The notes under the pieces are model-generated. The model was not told the DNA's origin, ran no database searches, and worked only from the letters and a program-made list of their open reading frames with translations. Positions 49,837 through 58,735 of a stretch of DNA of 64,000 bases are shown here, piece by piece (position 1 is the first letter of the stretch; the number at the start of each line of letters is the position of its first letter). The stretch is from Flavobacteriia bacterium. GTDB lineage: Bacteria > Bacteroidota > Bacteroidia > Flavobacteriales_D > Crocinitomicaceae. Location of the stretch: NCBI GenBank assembly GCA_947462925.1, contig CANHQP010000015.1, forward strand, positions 1 through 64,000, written 5' to 3'. The translations under genes and the position numbers were made by a program.

Positions 49837-50160
49837 TTAAACCGCAAAACTTTCACCGCATCCACAAGTTCTATCTGCGTTCGGATTATTAAACACAAAT
49901 CCTTTTCCATTCAAACCTCCAGAAAAATCTAAAGTTGTTCCAATTAGATATAAGTAACTTTTCTTATCTACAACTACTTTAATTCCATTGTCCATGAATT
50001 CCTTATCACCTTCTTTTTCGGTGTTATCAAAGGTCAATTGATACATCAATCCTGAACATCCACCACCTTCAACACCAACTCGGATAAAATAACCATCTTT
50101 ACCTTCATCCTCCATCAAGCGAATCGCTTGTTTTTTGGCTGTATCTGTAACTTTTATCAT
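49837..50160 (-). CDS. sufA: HesB/SufA-type iron-sulfur carrier
   Basis: The 107-residue A-type carrier has the three conserved cysteines: one in GVEGGGCSGLMYQL (about residue 36) and two in the C-terminal CGCGESF. KKQAIRLMEDEGKDGYF and FNNPNADRTCGCG are typical. A-type carriers take clusters from SufBCD and pass them to target proteins. It is the first gene of the suf operon. A strong promoter with both boxes precedes it. Its family name varies (SufA/ErpA/IscA), so the symbol rests on position. Confidence 0.9.
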   Translation of the reverse strand: MIKVTDTAKKQAIRLMEDEGKDGYFIRVGVEGGGCSGLMYQLTFDNTEKEGDKEFMDNGIKVVVDKKSYLYLIGTTLDFSGGLNGKGFVFNNPNADRTCGCGESFAV

Positions 50161-50562
50161 AATTTTATTTCAATTCGTGAATCTTTCTATTTAGAATAAT
50201 TATAAATAGAGTGAAATTTCGCTACAAAAATACCTAATTTATGGTATTGATGCAATAAAAAAACATTTTAAATTGCTAGAAAGTTTTAATCAGGCTAAAA
50301 AAGTTATTTCAAATGGTACAATTCATTTATTTTTTCATTTTGAAATCTTGCCTTAATCAATTTCAGCAGCAGTAGTTTTTAACGATTTTTAAATTTTGGG
50401 GAGAAATATTGTTCAAAATTTAACAAAAAAATGTTTAATTAATTTTAACAGCTTATATTTACAACGCTAGTCGTAATGACGATTGCAACCTTTTTGACGA
50501 TTTTCCGTCTGAACGGTAAGTTAAATATCAACCGAAACAATTTGTTTCAAAAAAACTACAAA
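50161..50562. other. Intergenic region between the suf operon and a secreted-protein gene
   Basis: This gap of about 400 bases is AT-rich. On the minus strand it holds the sufA promoter box. From 50476 an open frame runs into the next gene, but its first 29 codons do not look like protein, so the ATG at 50563 is preferred. I see no RNA gene and no conserved repeat in it. Confidence 0.6.
50225..50232 (-). promoter_or_regulatory. -7 promoter box TATTTTTG for sufA with a TTG -33 element
   Basis: On the minus strand TATTTTTG is preceded, after 20 bases, by TTG, close to the Bacteroidota TTTG-N19-TAnnTTTG arrangement. The ATG at 50160 is 64 bases downstream, which leaves a leader of about 60 bases. 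Confidence 0.55.
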
Positions 50563-50937
50563 ATGAAATTCAAGGTATTTATTGTTTTATTAGTTCTATT
50601 GACTTGGTCTTTACATTCCAAAGCACAAGTTAAGCTTCCGATTACAGGAAAATTTCAAATAGAGGCTTTAGACAAAAATGAAAAAAGAGATTTTGATAAA
50701 ATTGTCATTACCAACAATGGTTACACTTTGTGGAAAGGTGAAAAATCATTAAGAACCTATAAGTTGATTTCTAAAAATACAGAAGGTTATTTGATGGAAC
50801 AAGTTTTCGAAGGAACGAAAAAGAAAGATACACCAAGATTCACAGTTTCATTAGACAAAGAAGAAAATGATATTTGTTATATTACTGTTTTCAGAGGAAG
50901 TCGAATTGAAAAATTGAAATTAATTAAAATCAAATAA
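50563..50937 (+). CDS. Small exported protein of unknown function
   Basis: The 124 residues start at the ATG of MKFKVFIVLLVLLTWSLHSK and have a signal peptide ending at AQ. The mature part (KLPITGKFQIEALDKNEKRD, GYTLWKGEKSLRTYKLISKN, FRGSRIEKLKLIKIK) is charged and beta-rich. No family is recognised. The large adhesin gene starts 20 bases downstream, so the two are probably transcribed together. Confidence 0.6.
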   Translation: MKFKVFIVLLVLLTWSLHSKAQVKLPITGKFQIEALDKNEKRDFDKIVITNNGYTLWKGEKSLRTYKLISKNTEGYLMEQVFEGTKKKDTPRFTVSLDKEENDICYITVFRGSRIEKLKLIKIK

Positions 50938-50957
50938 TTGCCAGAACTAAAAAAGCT

Positions 50958-53720
50958 ATGAAAATGCAACACTTTAAAAAACTTCTAGTAATTCTCCCTT
51001 TTTTAGTATTAGCGCTTTCAGCTCATGCTTCTACAGGTGGAGGTATTGGAAATCCAACATCACCAGCACCAAACTGTGCAGTGAATGATCCAGCAGGAAA
51101 TACCTGCGCAACTGCCACTCCAATTTGTGATTTAAACGGCTATTGTGGTAGTACATCTGCAACTTATACTGCTGATTATTGGCCAGAACTGGAGAATGCA
51201 TTTTGCAATGCTTCTATTGAAAACAACTCTTTTCTAATCTTCACTGCCTCGGCTCCAAATATGACTTTCAATGTTTGGCTAACTTCAAGTGCTAATGGCG
51301 ATGGAATCCAAATTATGGTTTTTTCTTCCTCTGGCGCCTGTTCAGGCGCTGTAACAAGTTACGCTTGTTGGAATCCAGGAACTGGAACAGCGGGACCAAC
51401 CTCCATTACTGCTTCAGGTTTAACACCAGGAAATAACTACTACATTATGATTGATGGTTTCGCAGGTGATGTTTGTGATTATGTCATAGGAATTCAAAGT
51501 GGTGCTTTAATTCCTGTTGCGGCAACCTCCTCTATTACAGGTGGTCAAACTATTTGTTTAGGAGAAAGTGCTACACTCACTGCCAATGGGGGGGACGGAA
51601 ATTATTCTTGGTCAAATAATGATGGGATTTCTGCTACATCTGGCGCTTCAGTTTCTGTAACTCCTCCTGCCGAAGGAACCTTTACGTACACCGTAACCTC
51701 AGGTGCCGGAAGCACGCTCTGTCCTTTGACAAACACCGCCAACGTCCAAGTGCAGGTCATCAATTGTACTTGTTCAATCACAGCGTCAAACAGCGGAAAC
51801 GTTTGTCCCGGTGGAAATGCGAATATTTCCTCAACCACAGTTGTTGACGCCACAAGCTATTCATGGACGGGACCAAATGGCTTTAGTTCTACGGATCAGA
51901 ATGTTTTGTCTATAACGCCACCAACAACACCCGGAACTTACGATTATACTGTAACAGCAACCGTTCCTTCTGGAACATGTGCTTCGATTACAACAATCAC
52001 AGTTTATGAACCACCAACAGTTACTTTGCCAGCTGATTATGCTGTTTGTAATCAAACGCCAATTGCTGCAACAGTTTTAACAAGTTCACCTACTGGTGCT
52101 ACTTATACGTGGACAAATTCTAATCCATCGATTGGATTAGCAGCAAATGGAACTGGTGATATTCCTGCATTTACTGCAACAAATTCCACAAATTCAGTGC
52201 TACAAGCTACAATTACTGTAACTCCTACATTGAATGGATGTGAAGGAATAAGCTCATCCTTTACAATCTCTGTAGTACCAACTCCCACTATGGATATAAT
52301 GGCTGATATGATGCAATGTCATGGTACAATTTTCAATGATGTCATTTTCACAAGTGTGATTCCACAAACCACTTATAGTTGGACAAATGACAATACTAGC
52401 ACTGGAGTTGGTGCTAGTGGTACTGGAAATATTCCAGGATTCACAGCGACTAATACGACAACCTCGGCTTCTACCTCATTTATTACAGTAACTCCAGCGT
52501 TAAATACTTGCTTGGGAAATCCAATGACTTTCAATATAACTGTGAATCCACTTCCAATCGTAGAAGCAGGTGTTTCTCAAACAGTTTGTGCGGGAACTGC
52601 TGTTACAATAGAGGGAACAGGTGCTATGACTTATGCTTGGAATAATGGTGTCACTAACAATGTTACTTTTACTCCAACTACAACGCAAACTTATACAGTA
52701 ACAGGAACAGATGGTGACGGATGTGTAAACACGGATGATGTTACAATTACTGTTAATCCGCTTCCAACCGTAAATGCGGGATCAGATCAAGCTCTTTGTA
52801 TAGGGGCAGCGACAATTCTAACTGCGACTGGTGGCACAGGAAATACATACAATTGGAATAACGGTATTAACGACGGAGTCTCATTTACACCCAATGCAAC
52901 ACAAACTTACACTGTAACAGCAGTTGATGGAAACAATTGCCAAAATACTGACCAGGTGGTTATAACTGTAAATCCGCTTCCCACAATTAATGCGGGAGCC
53001 GACCAAAGTATCTGTGCAGGAACAAATATAGTACTATCAGGATCAGGTGGTGTAAGTTATACATGGTCAAATGGTGTGAACAATGGACAAGGTTTTACAC
53101 CTTTAACAGGAACAAATACTTACACAGTTACTGGTACTGATGCAAACGGTTGTGTTAATACGGATGAAATTACAATAACTGTTCTTCCTGTTCCAGTAGC
53201 TGATTTTTCAGCTGACACAACTATTGGTTATTCGCCGCTAAATGTAACTTTTACAAACAATAGCGCTAATGCAAACCAAATGCTTTGGGACTTTGCTGAT
53301 AATAATCTATTTGTGACAAACAACAATCCAACAGTTAATTATACTTTTACCAATATTGGTGATTACCCTGTCATTTTAATCGCATCAAATGGTATTTGCG
53401 CTGACTCTGCATTACTTAATATTACAGTTTTGCCTTTCCCAGATCCAATCATTCACATTCCAAATGTTTTTACTCCAAATGGAGATAATATAAATGATGT
53501 ATTCTGGATTGATGTCAAATATGCTGCCACCATTGAGGTACAAATTTTCAATCGTTGGGGAAATTTGATGCTTGAAATGAAGAACTTCACTGACAGATGG
53601 GATGGAAAGGTAAATGGCAACGATGTAAGTGAAGGTGTTTACTTTCACAAATACACGATTTTTGATCTCAATGGGAAAACGGTTCAAGGTCACGGAAACA
53701 TTACCATTGAAAGAAAATAA
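50958..53720 (+). CDS. Giant T9SS type B adhesin with Ig-like and PKD repeats
   Basis: The 920-residue protein has a signal peptide ending AHAS. A beta module follows at about 75-180 (NSFLIFTASAPNMTFNVW, NNYYIMIDGFAGDVCDYV), shared with the 32.1 kb protein. Ig-like cysteine-rich units come next, with three close repeats of VNPLP(T/I)V.AG.DQ (about 530-745), then a PKD domain (about 746-825: FSADTTIGYSPLNVTFTNNS). The gliding-motility-associated tail is at about 831-920 (IHIPNVFTPNGDNINDVFWI, FNRWGNLMLEMKNFTDRWDG). Such tails direct T9SS export and surface anchoring. A surface adhesion role is inferred. Confidence 0.9.
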   Translation: MKMQHFKKLLVILPFLVLALSAHASTGGGIGNPTSPAPNCAVNDPAGNTCATATPICDLNGYCGSTSATYTADYWPELENAFCNASIENNSFLIFTASAPNMTFNVWLTSSANGDGIQIMVFSSSGACSGAVTSYACWNPGTGTAGPTSITASGLTPGNNYYIMIDGFAGDVCDYVIGIQSGALIPVAATSSITGGQTICLGESATLTANGGDGNYSWSNNDGISATSGASVSVTPPAEGTFTYTVTSGAGSTLCPLTNTANVQVQVINCTCSITASNSGNVCPGGNANISSTTVVDATSYSWTGPNGFSSTDQNVLSITPPTTPGTYDYTVTATVPSGTCASITTITVYEPPTVTLPADYAVCNQTPIAATVLTSSPTGATYTWTNSNPSIGLAANGTGDIPAFTATNSTNSVLQATITVTPTLNGCEGISSSFTISVVPTPTMDIMADMMQCHGTIFNDVIFTSVIPQTTYSWTNDNTSTGVGASGTGNIPGFTATNTTTSASTSFITVTPALNTCLGNPMTFNITVNPLPIVEAGVSQTVCAGTAVTIEGTGAMTYAWNNGVTNNVTFTPTTTQTYTVTGTDGDGCVNTDDVTITVNPLPTVNAGSDQALCIGAATILTATGGTGNTYNWNNGINDGVSFTPNATQTYTVTAVDGNNCQNTDQVVITVNPLPTINAGADQSICAGTNIVLSGSGGVSYTWSNGVNNGQGFTPLTGTNTYTVTGTDANGCVNTDEITITVLPVPVADFSADTTIGYSPLNVTFTNNSANANQMLWDFADNNLFVTNNNPTVNYTFTNIGDYPVILIASNGICADSALLNITVLPFPDPIIHIPNVFTPNGDNINDVFWIDVKYAATIEVQIFNRWGNLMLEMKNFTDRWDGKVNGNDVSEGVYFHKYTIFDLNGKTVQGHGNITIERK

Positions 53721-53747
53721 ATTGCAGAATTAGTGATAATAAAGCAT

Positions 53748-53779
53748 AAAAAGGTGAATTATTTTTCACCTTTTTTTTT
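53748..53779 (+). terminator. Intrinsic terminator after the 50.9 kb adhesin
   Basis: AAAAAGGTGAA (53748-53758) pairs with TTCACCTTTTT around a short AT loop, followed by a T run. Confidence 0.85.
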
Positions 53780-53887
53780 GAAGCAACTTTAATGAGCATA
53801 GCCTCGTCCACTAAACAAATTATTAATATTTATGTTACTTTGTAATTAATTATCGATATTTTTGAAAGCTAATCAATTTCAAATGTT

Positions 53888-54316
53888 ATGAAAAAACTAC
53901 TAAAAATAATAGGAATTATTTCGCTCCTACTTTCCGTAAGTTCGTTTGCACCAAGTCCAAATGATTGGAAAATCTATTTTGAAAACGAAACAATCAAAAT
54001 TGAGTCATCGTTATTTTCCTGCGATAAACCATCAGATGATATTCACAATAAATACATCATCTTGAAAGTAACTAATAAAACGGACAAAAATATTGAAGTT
54101 TCTTTCTATAAGGAATTATGGTACAATCAAATTTGCACAACTTGCACCAAAATGCAAGAATTTGAAACTAAAATCAATTTGCAACCCAACGAAGTTCAAA
54201 AAGCTGACTGTGACTCAAAAACCAAAGAATTAAAAATTTTTGAAAGCAATTCATATTCAAAAAAAGCACTTTCAAAATTTGAACTAACAGACATTATCAT
54301 CAATCCTAAAAATTGA
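53888..54316 (+). CDS. Small exported protein of unknown function
   Basis: The 142 residues have a signal peptide (MKKLLKIIGIISLLLSVSSF). The mature part is beta-rich (DWKIYFENETIKIESSLFS, NKYIILKVTNKTDKNIEVSF) with cysteines in the middle (NQICTTCTK) and a second CDSKTKE. No family recognised. It lies four bases before the next adhesin gene, so both probably share one transcript, as in the pair at 50.6-53.7 kb. Confidence 0.65.
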   Translation: MKKLLKIIGIISLLLSVSSFAPSPNDWKIYFENETIKIESSLFSCDKPSDDIHNKYIILKVTNKTDKNIEVSFYKELWYNQICTTCTKMQEFETKINLQPNEVQKADCDSKTKELKIFESNSYSKKALSKFELTDIIINPKN

Positions 54317-54320
54317 AAAG

Positions 54321-57300
54321 ATGAAAAAATTTAGTCTATTATTACTTACTATTTGTTCCGTTTTCATCGCCCGTACACAATGTAACGTGATTGCAGATGC
54401 AACACAACTAGAAATCACTTGTGGGGAATCGGTTATACTATCGCATTTCGGCTCATCTTCTGGAAATATCAGTTTTCAAGAAAATTTTAACAATGGAGCT
54501 ACAACTGGCTGGGCATTTACTCAACAAGCTACTTTTTCCAATCCTTGCAGTCCTGGTGGTGTCGATGGTACTCCTCATATTTGGATGGGAGATCAATCTG
54601 GAGTTCCTAGAACACTTGAAACATTACCTCTTAATTTTGGTCCATCTGTAGCACCTGCTGGTGGAACGATTTGTTTTGATTTGCTTTTTTCTGAACAAGG
54701 TGACGCTTCTCCTTGTGAAGGACCAGATGAAACTGATGAAGGTGTCTACCTTCAATATTCTGTTGATAATGGAGCTAATTGGATTACAATAAATTATTTC
54801 GATCCAAACGGTGGTTCTGACCCACAATTGATAAATTGGAACAATTGGTGTTTCGCGATACCAAATGGAGCGCTAGTGAATGGCGTCAAATTTAGATGGT
54901 TTCAAGATGCAGATTCAGGTGCCGAATATGACCACTGGGGCATTGATAATGTTGAAATAATTGTAAATGATCCTACTGTAACCTATACTTGGCCCCATGA
55001 CGGCTATACAACAAGTTTACCTGGAAATAATCCCAATTCAGTTTCACCAAATACAACTACAACTTACACTGTAAATATGGCTACAAGCACTGGCAATTGT
55101 ACAGCAAGTGTGACAGTAATCGTCAACAACCCAAATGTTGTGATTTCTGCTGGTCCAGATTTACAAGTTTGCCCAGGGCAATGTGTCGATTTACAAGCAA
55201 CAGCAAATGTAATCAATGACCCAGGAGGAATAAAAACTTTTTCTAACAACCAAGTTGAAAATTTTGATGCTTCCCTTTTTGGCGGCGCTACAGTAAATGT
55301 CAACATTCAAGACTTAAATATGGATAATGTAAATCCAGGATCTTTGCAACAAGTATGTATTTCAAATTTAGATTTTTCTGGTTTTGGTTTACCTCCTTCA
55401 GGGGTTGAAGCGCTTTCTGTTACATTGACTTGCCCAGATGGAACTCAAGTTGTATTAGTTCCAATTGGAGGCGCGCCAGCTGGAGCTGGGGGATTTTTTG
55501 GATCTCCTTCCTCCTATCAAAATGTCTGCTTTGTGACTTCAGGTGGAGCTACTTTATTATCTGTTCCTTCAGCAAATGCAACTCCCATAACTGGTACTTT
55601 TAATTCAAATCAACCTTTAACTGGAGTGGATGGTTGCACTGCAAACGGAGTATGGTCTTTAACCGTAGCTACAAATTCACTCTCGGGAAGTGGAACTTTT
55701 GACGGATGGTCAATCACCTTTGACGATGAAGTTGACAGCTACACACCAGATATTATTTGGTCTCCAACTACATTTATGACGGCAGGTGAGCAAAATACAT
55801 TGACCCCAACTGTTTGTCCAACGATAAACACAACTTATACAATTACTGCATCAGACACTGCTGGTTGCGTAACTGTTACAGACCAAGTTTCAGTAACTAC
55901 TGACGGGGTTTGTTGTCAGCTTGCGATTGACAATATCCAAATCACAAATAGCAATTGTACTTCACCAAACGGAGGAGGTATTGTAATTTCTTATTCTGGG
56001 GAAACAACTGGTTTATTGTTTAGTGTAGATGGCGGGGCAAGTTTCCAAACTTCAAATACTTTTTCTGGAATGAATCCTGGCACTTACCAAATTCATGTAA
56101 TTGATGATGCAAATTGCTTGGTTACTCAGGAGGTAATTTTAACCGCAGGAAATCCTCCAACAATCACTTCAGTAAATACCACCGACCCAACTTGTGGCAA
56201 CAATGATGGTAGTATCATAGTCAATGCCACTGGGGGAACAGGAAGTTTAAATTATAGCATCGATAACAATATCTCAACACAAGCTACTAACAATTTCCCT
56301 AATCTAGGTGGAGGAAATTATCAAATTGTGGTAACTGATGACAACGGATGTGAGGCTATACAATCAGTTGTTTTAGCAAGCCCAAATTCACCTTCTATCA
56401 GTAATGTTACACCTACAAATCCGGATTGCGGGGGCACAAATGGAAGTATTGTTGTTACAGCATCTGGAGGAACAGCCCCCTTGACATATAGTATTGACAA
56501 TGGAGTGACCTCACAAGGCACGGGCACATTTAACAATCTGGCTGGTGGAAATTACCAAATCGTAGTTGAAGACGCTAATGGTTGTACAACAGCCCAGAGT
56601 GTATCTTTAACTACCACCAATATTCCTAATATTGATGCAGGAATTGACCAAACAATTTGTGCAGGTGATTCTGTCATTCTTGTTGGCTCAGGTGGTGTCA
56701 CGTACTCGTGGACAGGCGGGATAACAAATGCAACACCATTTAGTCCCGTTACTACTACAACCTACACCGTAACAGGCACTGATGCAAATGGATGTGTAAA
56801 CACAGATGAAGTTACAATAAATGTAATTACAATTCCAACGGCGAATTTCACTTCTGATGTTTCTACTGGTTTTCCAGTATTAAATGTAGTGTTTACAAAT
56901 TTGAGTACAAATGCTACAAATTATACTTGGGATTTTGGGAATGGCACAACACCTGTTAATACAAACTCAAATGGAAATCAATCCAGTTCATTCTCTGAAC
57001 CTGGTACTTACACAGTTCAATTAACTGCGAGCAGTGGAAATTGCCAAAGTATCTTCACAATTCCAATTATCGTCATTGGTTATCCTCCTTTAGAGATTAA
57101 TGTGCCGAACGTTTTTACCCCGAATGGAGACAATTCAAATGATGAATTTTTTATTCGAGTTACTAATGGGGCAACAATCAAAGTGACCATATTTAACCGT
57201 TGGGGAAATCAAATGTTTGAAATAAATGATTTCACAACCAAATGGAATGGAAAAGATGCATCAGACGGCGTGTACTTTTTCACTTACGATATCGTAGGTC

Positions 57301-57353
57301 TAGACGGGCAAAAACTCGAAGGACATGGACACGTTACATTGTTAAGAAAATAA
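54321..57353 (+). CDS. Giant T9SS type B adhesin with reelin-like, P-domain and SprB repeats
   Basis: The 1010-residue protein has a signal peptide ending ARTQ. A reelin-like module follows (about 45-215: FQENFNNGATTGWAFTQQA, EYDHWGIDNVEI), then a proprotein-convertase-P-domain-like unit (about 318-475: ALSVTLTCPDGTQVVLVPIG, GTFDGWSITFDDEVDS). Three SprB-type repeats come next (about 535-770: DPTCGNNDGSIIVNATGG, NYQIVVTDDNGCEAIQ), then an Ig-like CAGDSV unit, a PKD-like unit, and a gliding-motility-associated tail (about 925-1010: VPNVFTPNGDNSNDEFFI). SprB repeats occur in the mobile gliding adhesin of Flavobacterium. Here a surface adhesin is likely; gliding itself cannot be shown. Confidence 0.9.
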   Translation: MKKFSLLLLTICSVFIARTQCNVIADATQLEITCGESVILSHFGSSSGNISFQENFNNGATTGWAFTQQATFSNPCSPGGVDGTPHIWMGDQSGVPRTLETLPLNFGPSVAPAGGTICFDLLFSEQGDASPCEGPDETDEGVYLQYSVDNGANWITINYFDPNGGSDPQLINWNNWCFAIPNGALVNGVKFRWFQDADSGAEYDHWGIDNVEIIVNDPTVTYTWPHDGYTTSLPGNNPNSVSPNTTTTYTVNMATSTGNCTASVTVIVNNPNVVISAGPDLQVCPGQCVDLQATANVINDPGGIKTFSNNQVENFDASLFGGATVNVNIQDLNMDNVNPGSLQQVCISNLDFSGFGLPPSGVEALSVTLTCPDGTQVVLVPIGGAPAGAGGFFGSPSSYQNVCFVTSGGATLLSVPSANATPITGTFNSNQPLTGVDGCTANGVWSLTVATNSLSGSGTFDGWSITFDDEVDSYTPDIIWSPTTFMTAGEQNTLTPTVCPTINTTYTITASDTAGCVTVTDQVSVTTDGVCCQLAIDNIQITNSNCTSPNGGGIVISYSGETTGLLFSVDGGASFQTSNTFSGMNPGTYQIHVIDDANCLVTQEVILTAGNPPTITSVNTTDPTCGNNDGSIIVNATGGTGSLNYSIDNNISTQATNNFPNLGGGNYQIVVTDDNGCEAIQSVVLASPNSPSISNVTPTNPDCGGTNGSIVVTASGGTAPLTYSIDNGVTSQGTGTFNNLAGGNYQIVVEDANGCTTAQSVSLTTTNIPNIDAGIDQTICAGDSVILVGSGGVTYSWTGGITNATPFSPVTTTTYTVTGTDANGCVNTDEVTINVITIPTANFTSDVSTGFPVLNVVFTNLSTNATNYTWDFGNGTTPVNTNSNGNQSSSFSEPGTYTVQLTASSGNCQSIFTIPIIVIGYPPLEINVPNVFTPNGDNSNDEFFIRVTNGATIKVTIFNRWGNQMFEINDFTTKWNGKDASDGVYFFTYDIVGLDGQKLEGHGHVTLLRK

Positions 57354-57373
57354 ACAATATCAAACTAGTTTTT

Positions 57374-57412
57374 GAAAGCGGGGCAGAAGAAATTTTGTTC
57401 CGCTTTCTGTTT
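57374..57412 (+). terminator. Intrinsic terminator after the 54.3 kb adhesin
   Basis: GAAAGCGG (57374-57381) pairs with CCGCTTTC (57400-57407) with an 18-base loop that can pair further, followed by T-rich sequence. Confidence 0.7.
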
Positions 57413-57435
57413 TCTTGAATCCAATTTGAAATGAT

Positions 57436-57443
57436 TACTTTTG
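57436..57443 (+). promoter_or_regulatory. -7 promoter box TACTTTTG for the RluA gene
   Basis: A TAnnTTTG match 23 bases before the ATG at 57467; the alternative TTG at 57455 is close to the likely transcription start. Confidence 0.5.
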
Positions 57444-57466
57444 CATCAAATTAATTGAAAACAAAA

Positions 57467-58549
57467 ATGGTTGACCAAGAAATATTTGATGAAACTCCGC
57501 TAAACCCTGATTTTGAAAGCGAAGATTTTGAAAATGGAGAAGACGAATTGTTTGAACATCACCATGTAAAAGCAGATCGAGGTCAAGAAGTAATTCGAAT
57601 CGATAAATTTTTATTAGATCGACTTCCAAATACTTCCAGAAATAAAATTCAAATTGCTGCTAGAAATGGCAATATTCTGGTAAATAAAAATCAAATCAAA
57701 CCAAATTATAAGGTAAAACCAGGTGACGAAATTTCTATTGTGCTCCCATATCCAGTTCGAGAAATTGAACTAATACCAGAAAATATTCCGATTGAAATTG
57801 TTTTTGAAGATGAATATTTAGCCATTGTAAATAAGCCTTCAAATATGGTAGTACATCCTGCATACGGAAACTATACAGGGACATTAGTAAACGCTATGAT
57901 GTATCACTTTGATAATTTGCCAAGTAAAACGGATGATTATTATGGTCGCCCAGGATTGGTGCATAGATTGGATAAAAATACAACAGGTTTGATGGTAATC
58001 GCCAAAACAGAATATGTACTAACAAATCTTGCCAAACAATTCTACGATAGAACAACAGAAAGACGTTATCATGCTTTGGTTTGGGGTGATGTCAAAGAGG
58101 AAGCAGGAACAATTACAGGACATATTGGAAGATCATTGAAAAATAGGAAAATGATGGCGGTTTTTCCTGAAGGAGAACATGGCAAACATGCTGTAACTCA
58201 TTATAAAGTATTACAAAGGTTTGGCCTAGTAACGCTAATCGAATGTAAATTAGAAACAGGAAGAACGCATCAAATTAGAGCGCACATGAAGCACCTTGGA
58301 CATCCTTTATTCAATGACAATGAATATGGCGGTGATTCAATTTTGAGAGGAACAACACATACCAAATACAAACAATTCATAGAAAATTGTTTTAATCTGA
58401 TTCCTGGCCAAGCTCTTCACGCAAAAACTTTAGGCTTCGAACATCCTATAACACATGAATTTTTACAATTCGATTCAACCCTTGCAGATGGCTTTCAAGA
58501 GATTCTTCAAAAATGGGAAAAATATACCCAAGCTTTGAATGAACTTTAA
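57467..58549 (+). CDS. RluA-family pseudouridine synthase
   Basis: The 360 residues (ATG at 57467) have an acidic N-terminus, an S4 domain (about 45-105: IRIDKFLLDRLPNTSRNKIQ, VKPGDEISIVLP), then the RluA catalytic domain. The motif GLVHRLDKNTTGLMV carries the catalytic aspartate (about residue 169), and KLETGRTHQIRAHMKHLG is the RluA-specific block. Such enzymes convert specific rRNA or tRNA uridines to pseudouridine; the exact target is not clear, though S4-containing members usually act on 23S rRNA (RluD-like). It is monocistronic. Confidence 0.92.
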   Translation: MVDQEIFDETPLNPDFESEDFENGEDELFEHHHVKADRGQEVIRIDKFLLDRLPNTSRNKIQIAARNGNILVNKNQIKPNYKVKPGDEISIVLPYPVREIELIPENIPIEIVFEDEYLAIVNKPSNMVVHPAYGNYTGTLVNAMMYHFDNLPSKTDDYYGRPGLVHRLDKNTTGLMVIAKTEYVLTNLAKQFYDRTTERRYHALVWGDVKEEAGTITGHIGRSLKNRKMMAVFPEGEHGKHAVTHYKVLQRFGLVTLIECKLETGRTHQIRAHMKHLGHPLFNDNEYGGDSILRGTTHTKYKQFIENCFNLIPGQALHAKTLGFEHPITHEFLQFDSTLADGFQEILQKWEKYTQALNEL

Positions 58550-58735
58550 TTCGTTAAATATTTAACATCTTTTTATTTAAAAATTAACTTTCTGATTATT
58601 AAACATTTAAAAAGTAAAATTTAAATTAACTTGAATTCACGCGATTTTTTTTTTGAATTTAAACCAAAGAAAATTGTTTAAGAGATAAATTATAGCTTAA
58701 TTCGGGGTTGATTTATGATTATAAACACAGATAAT

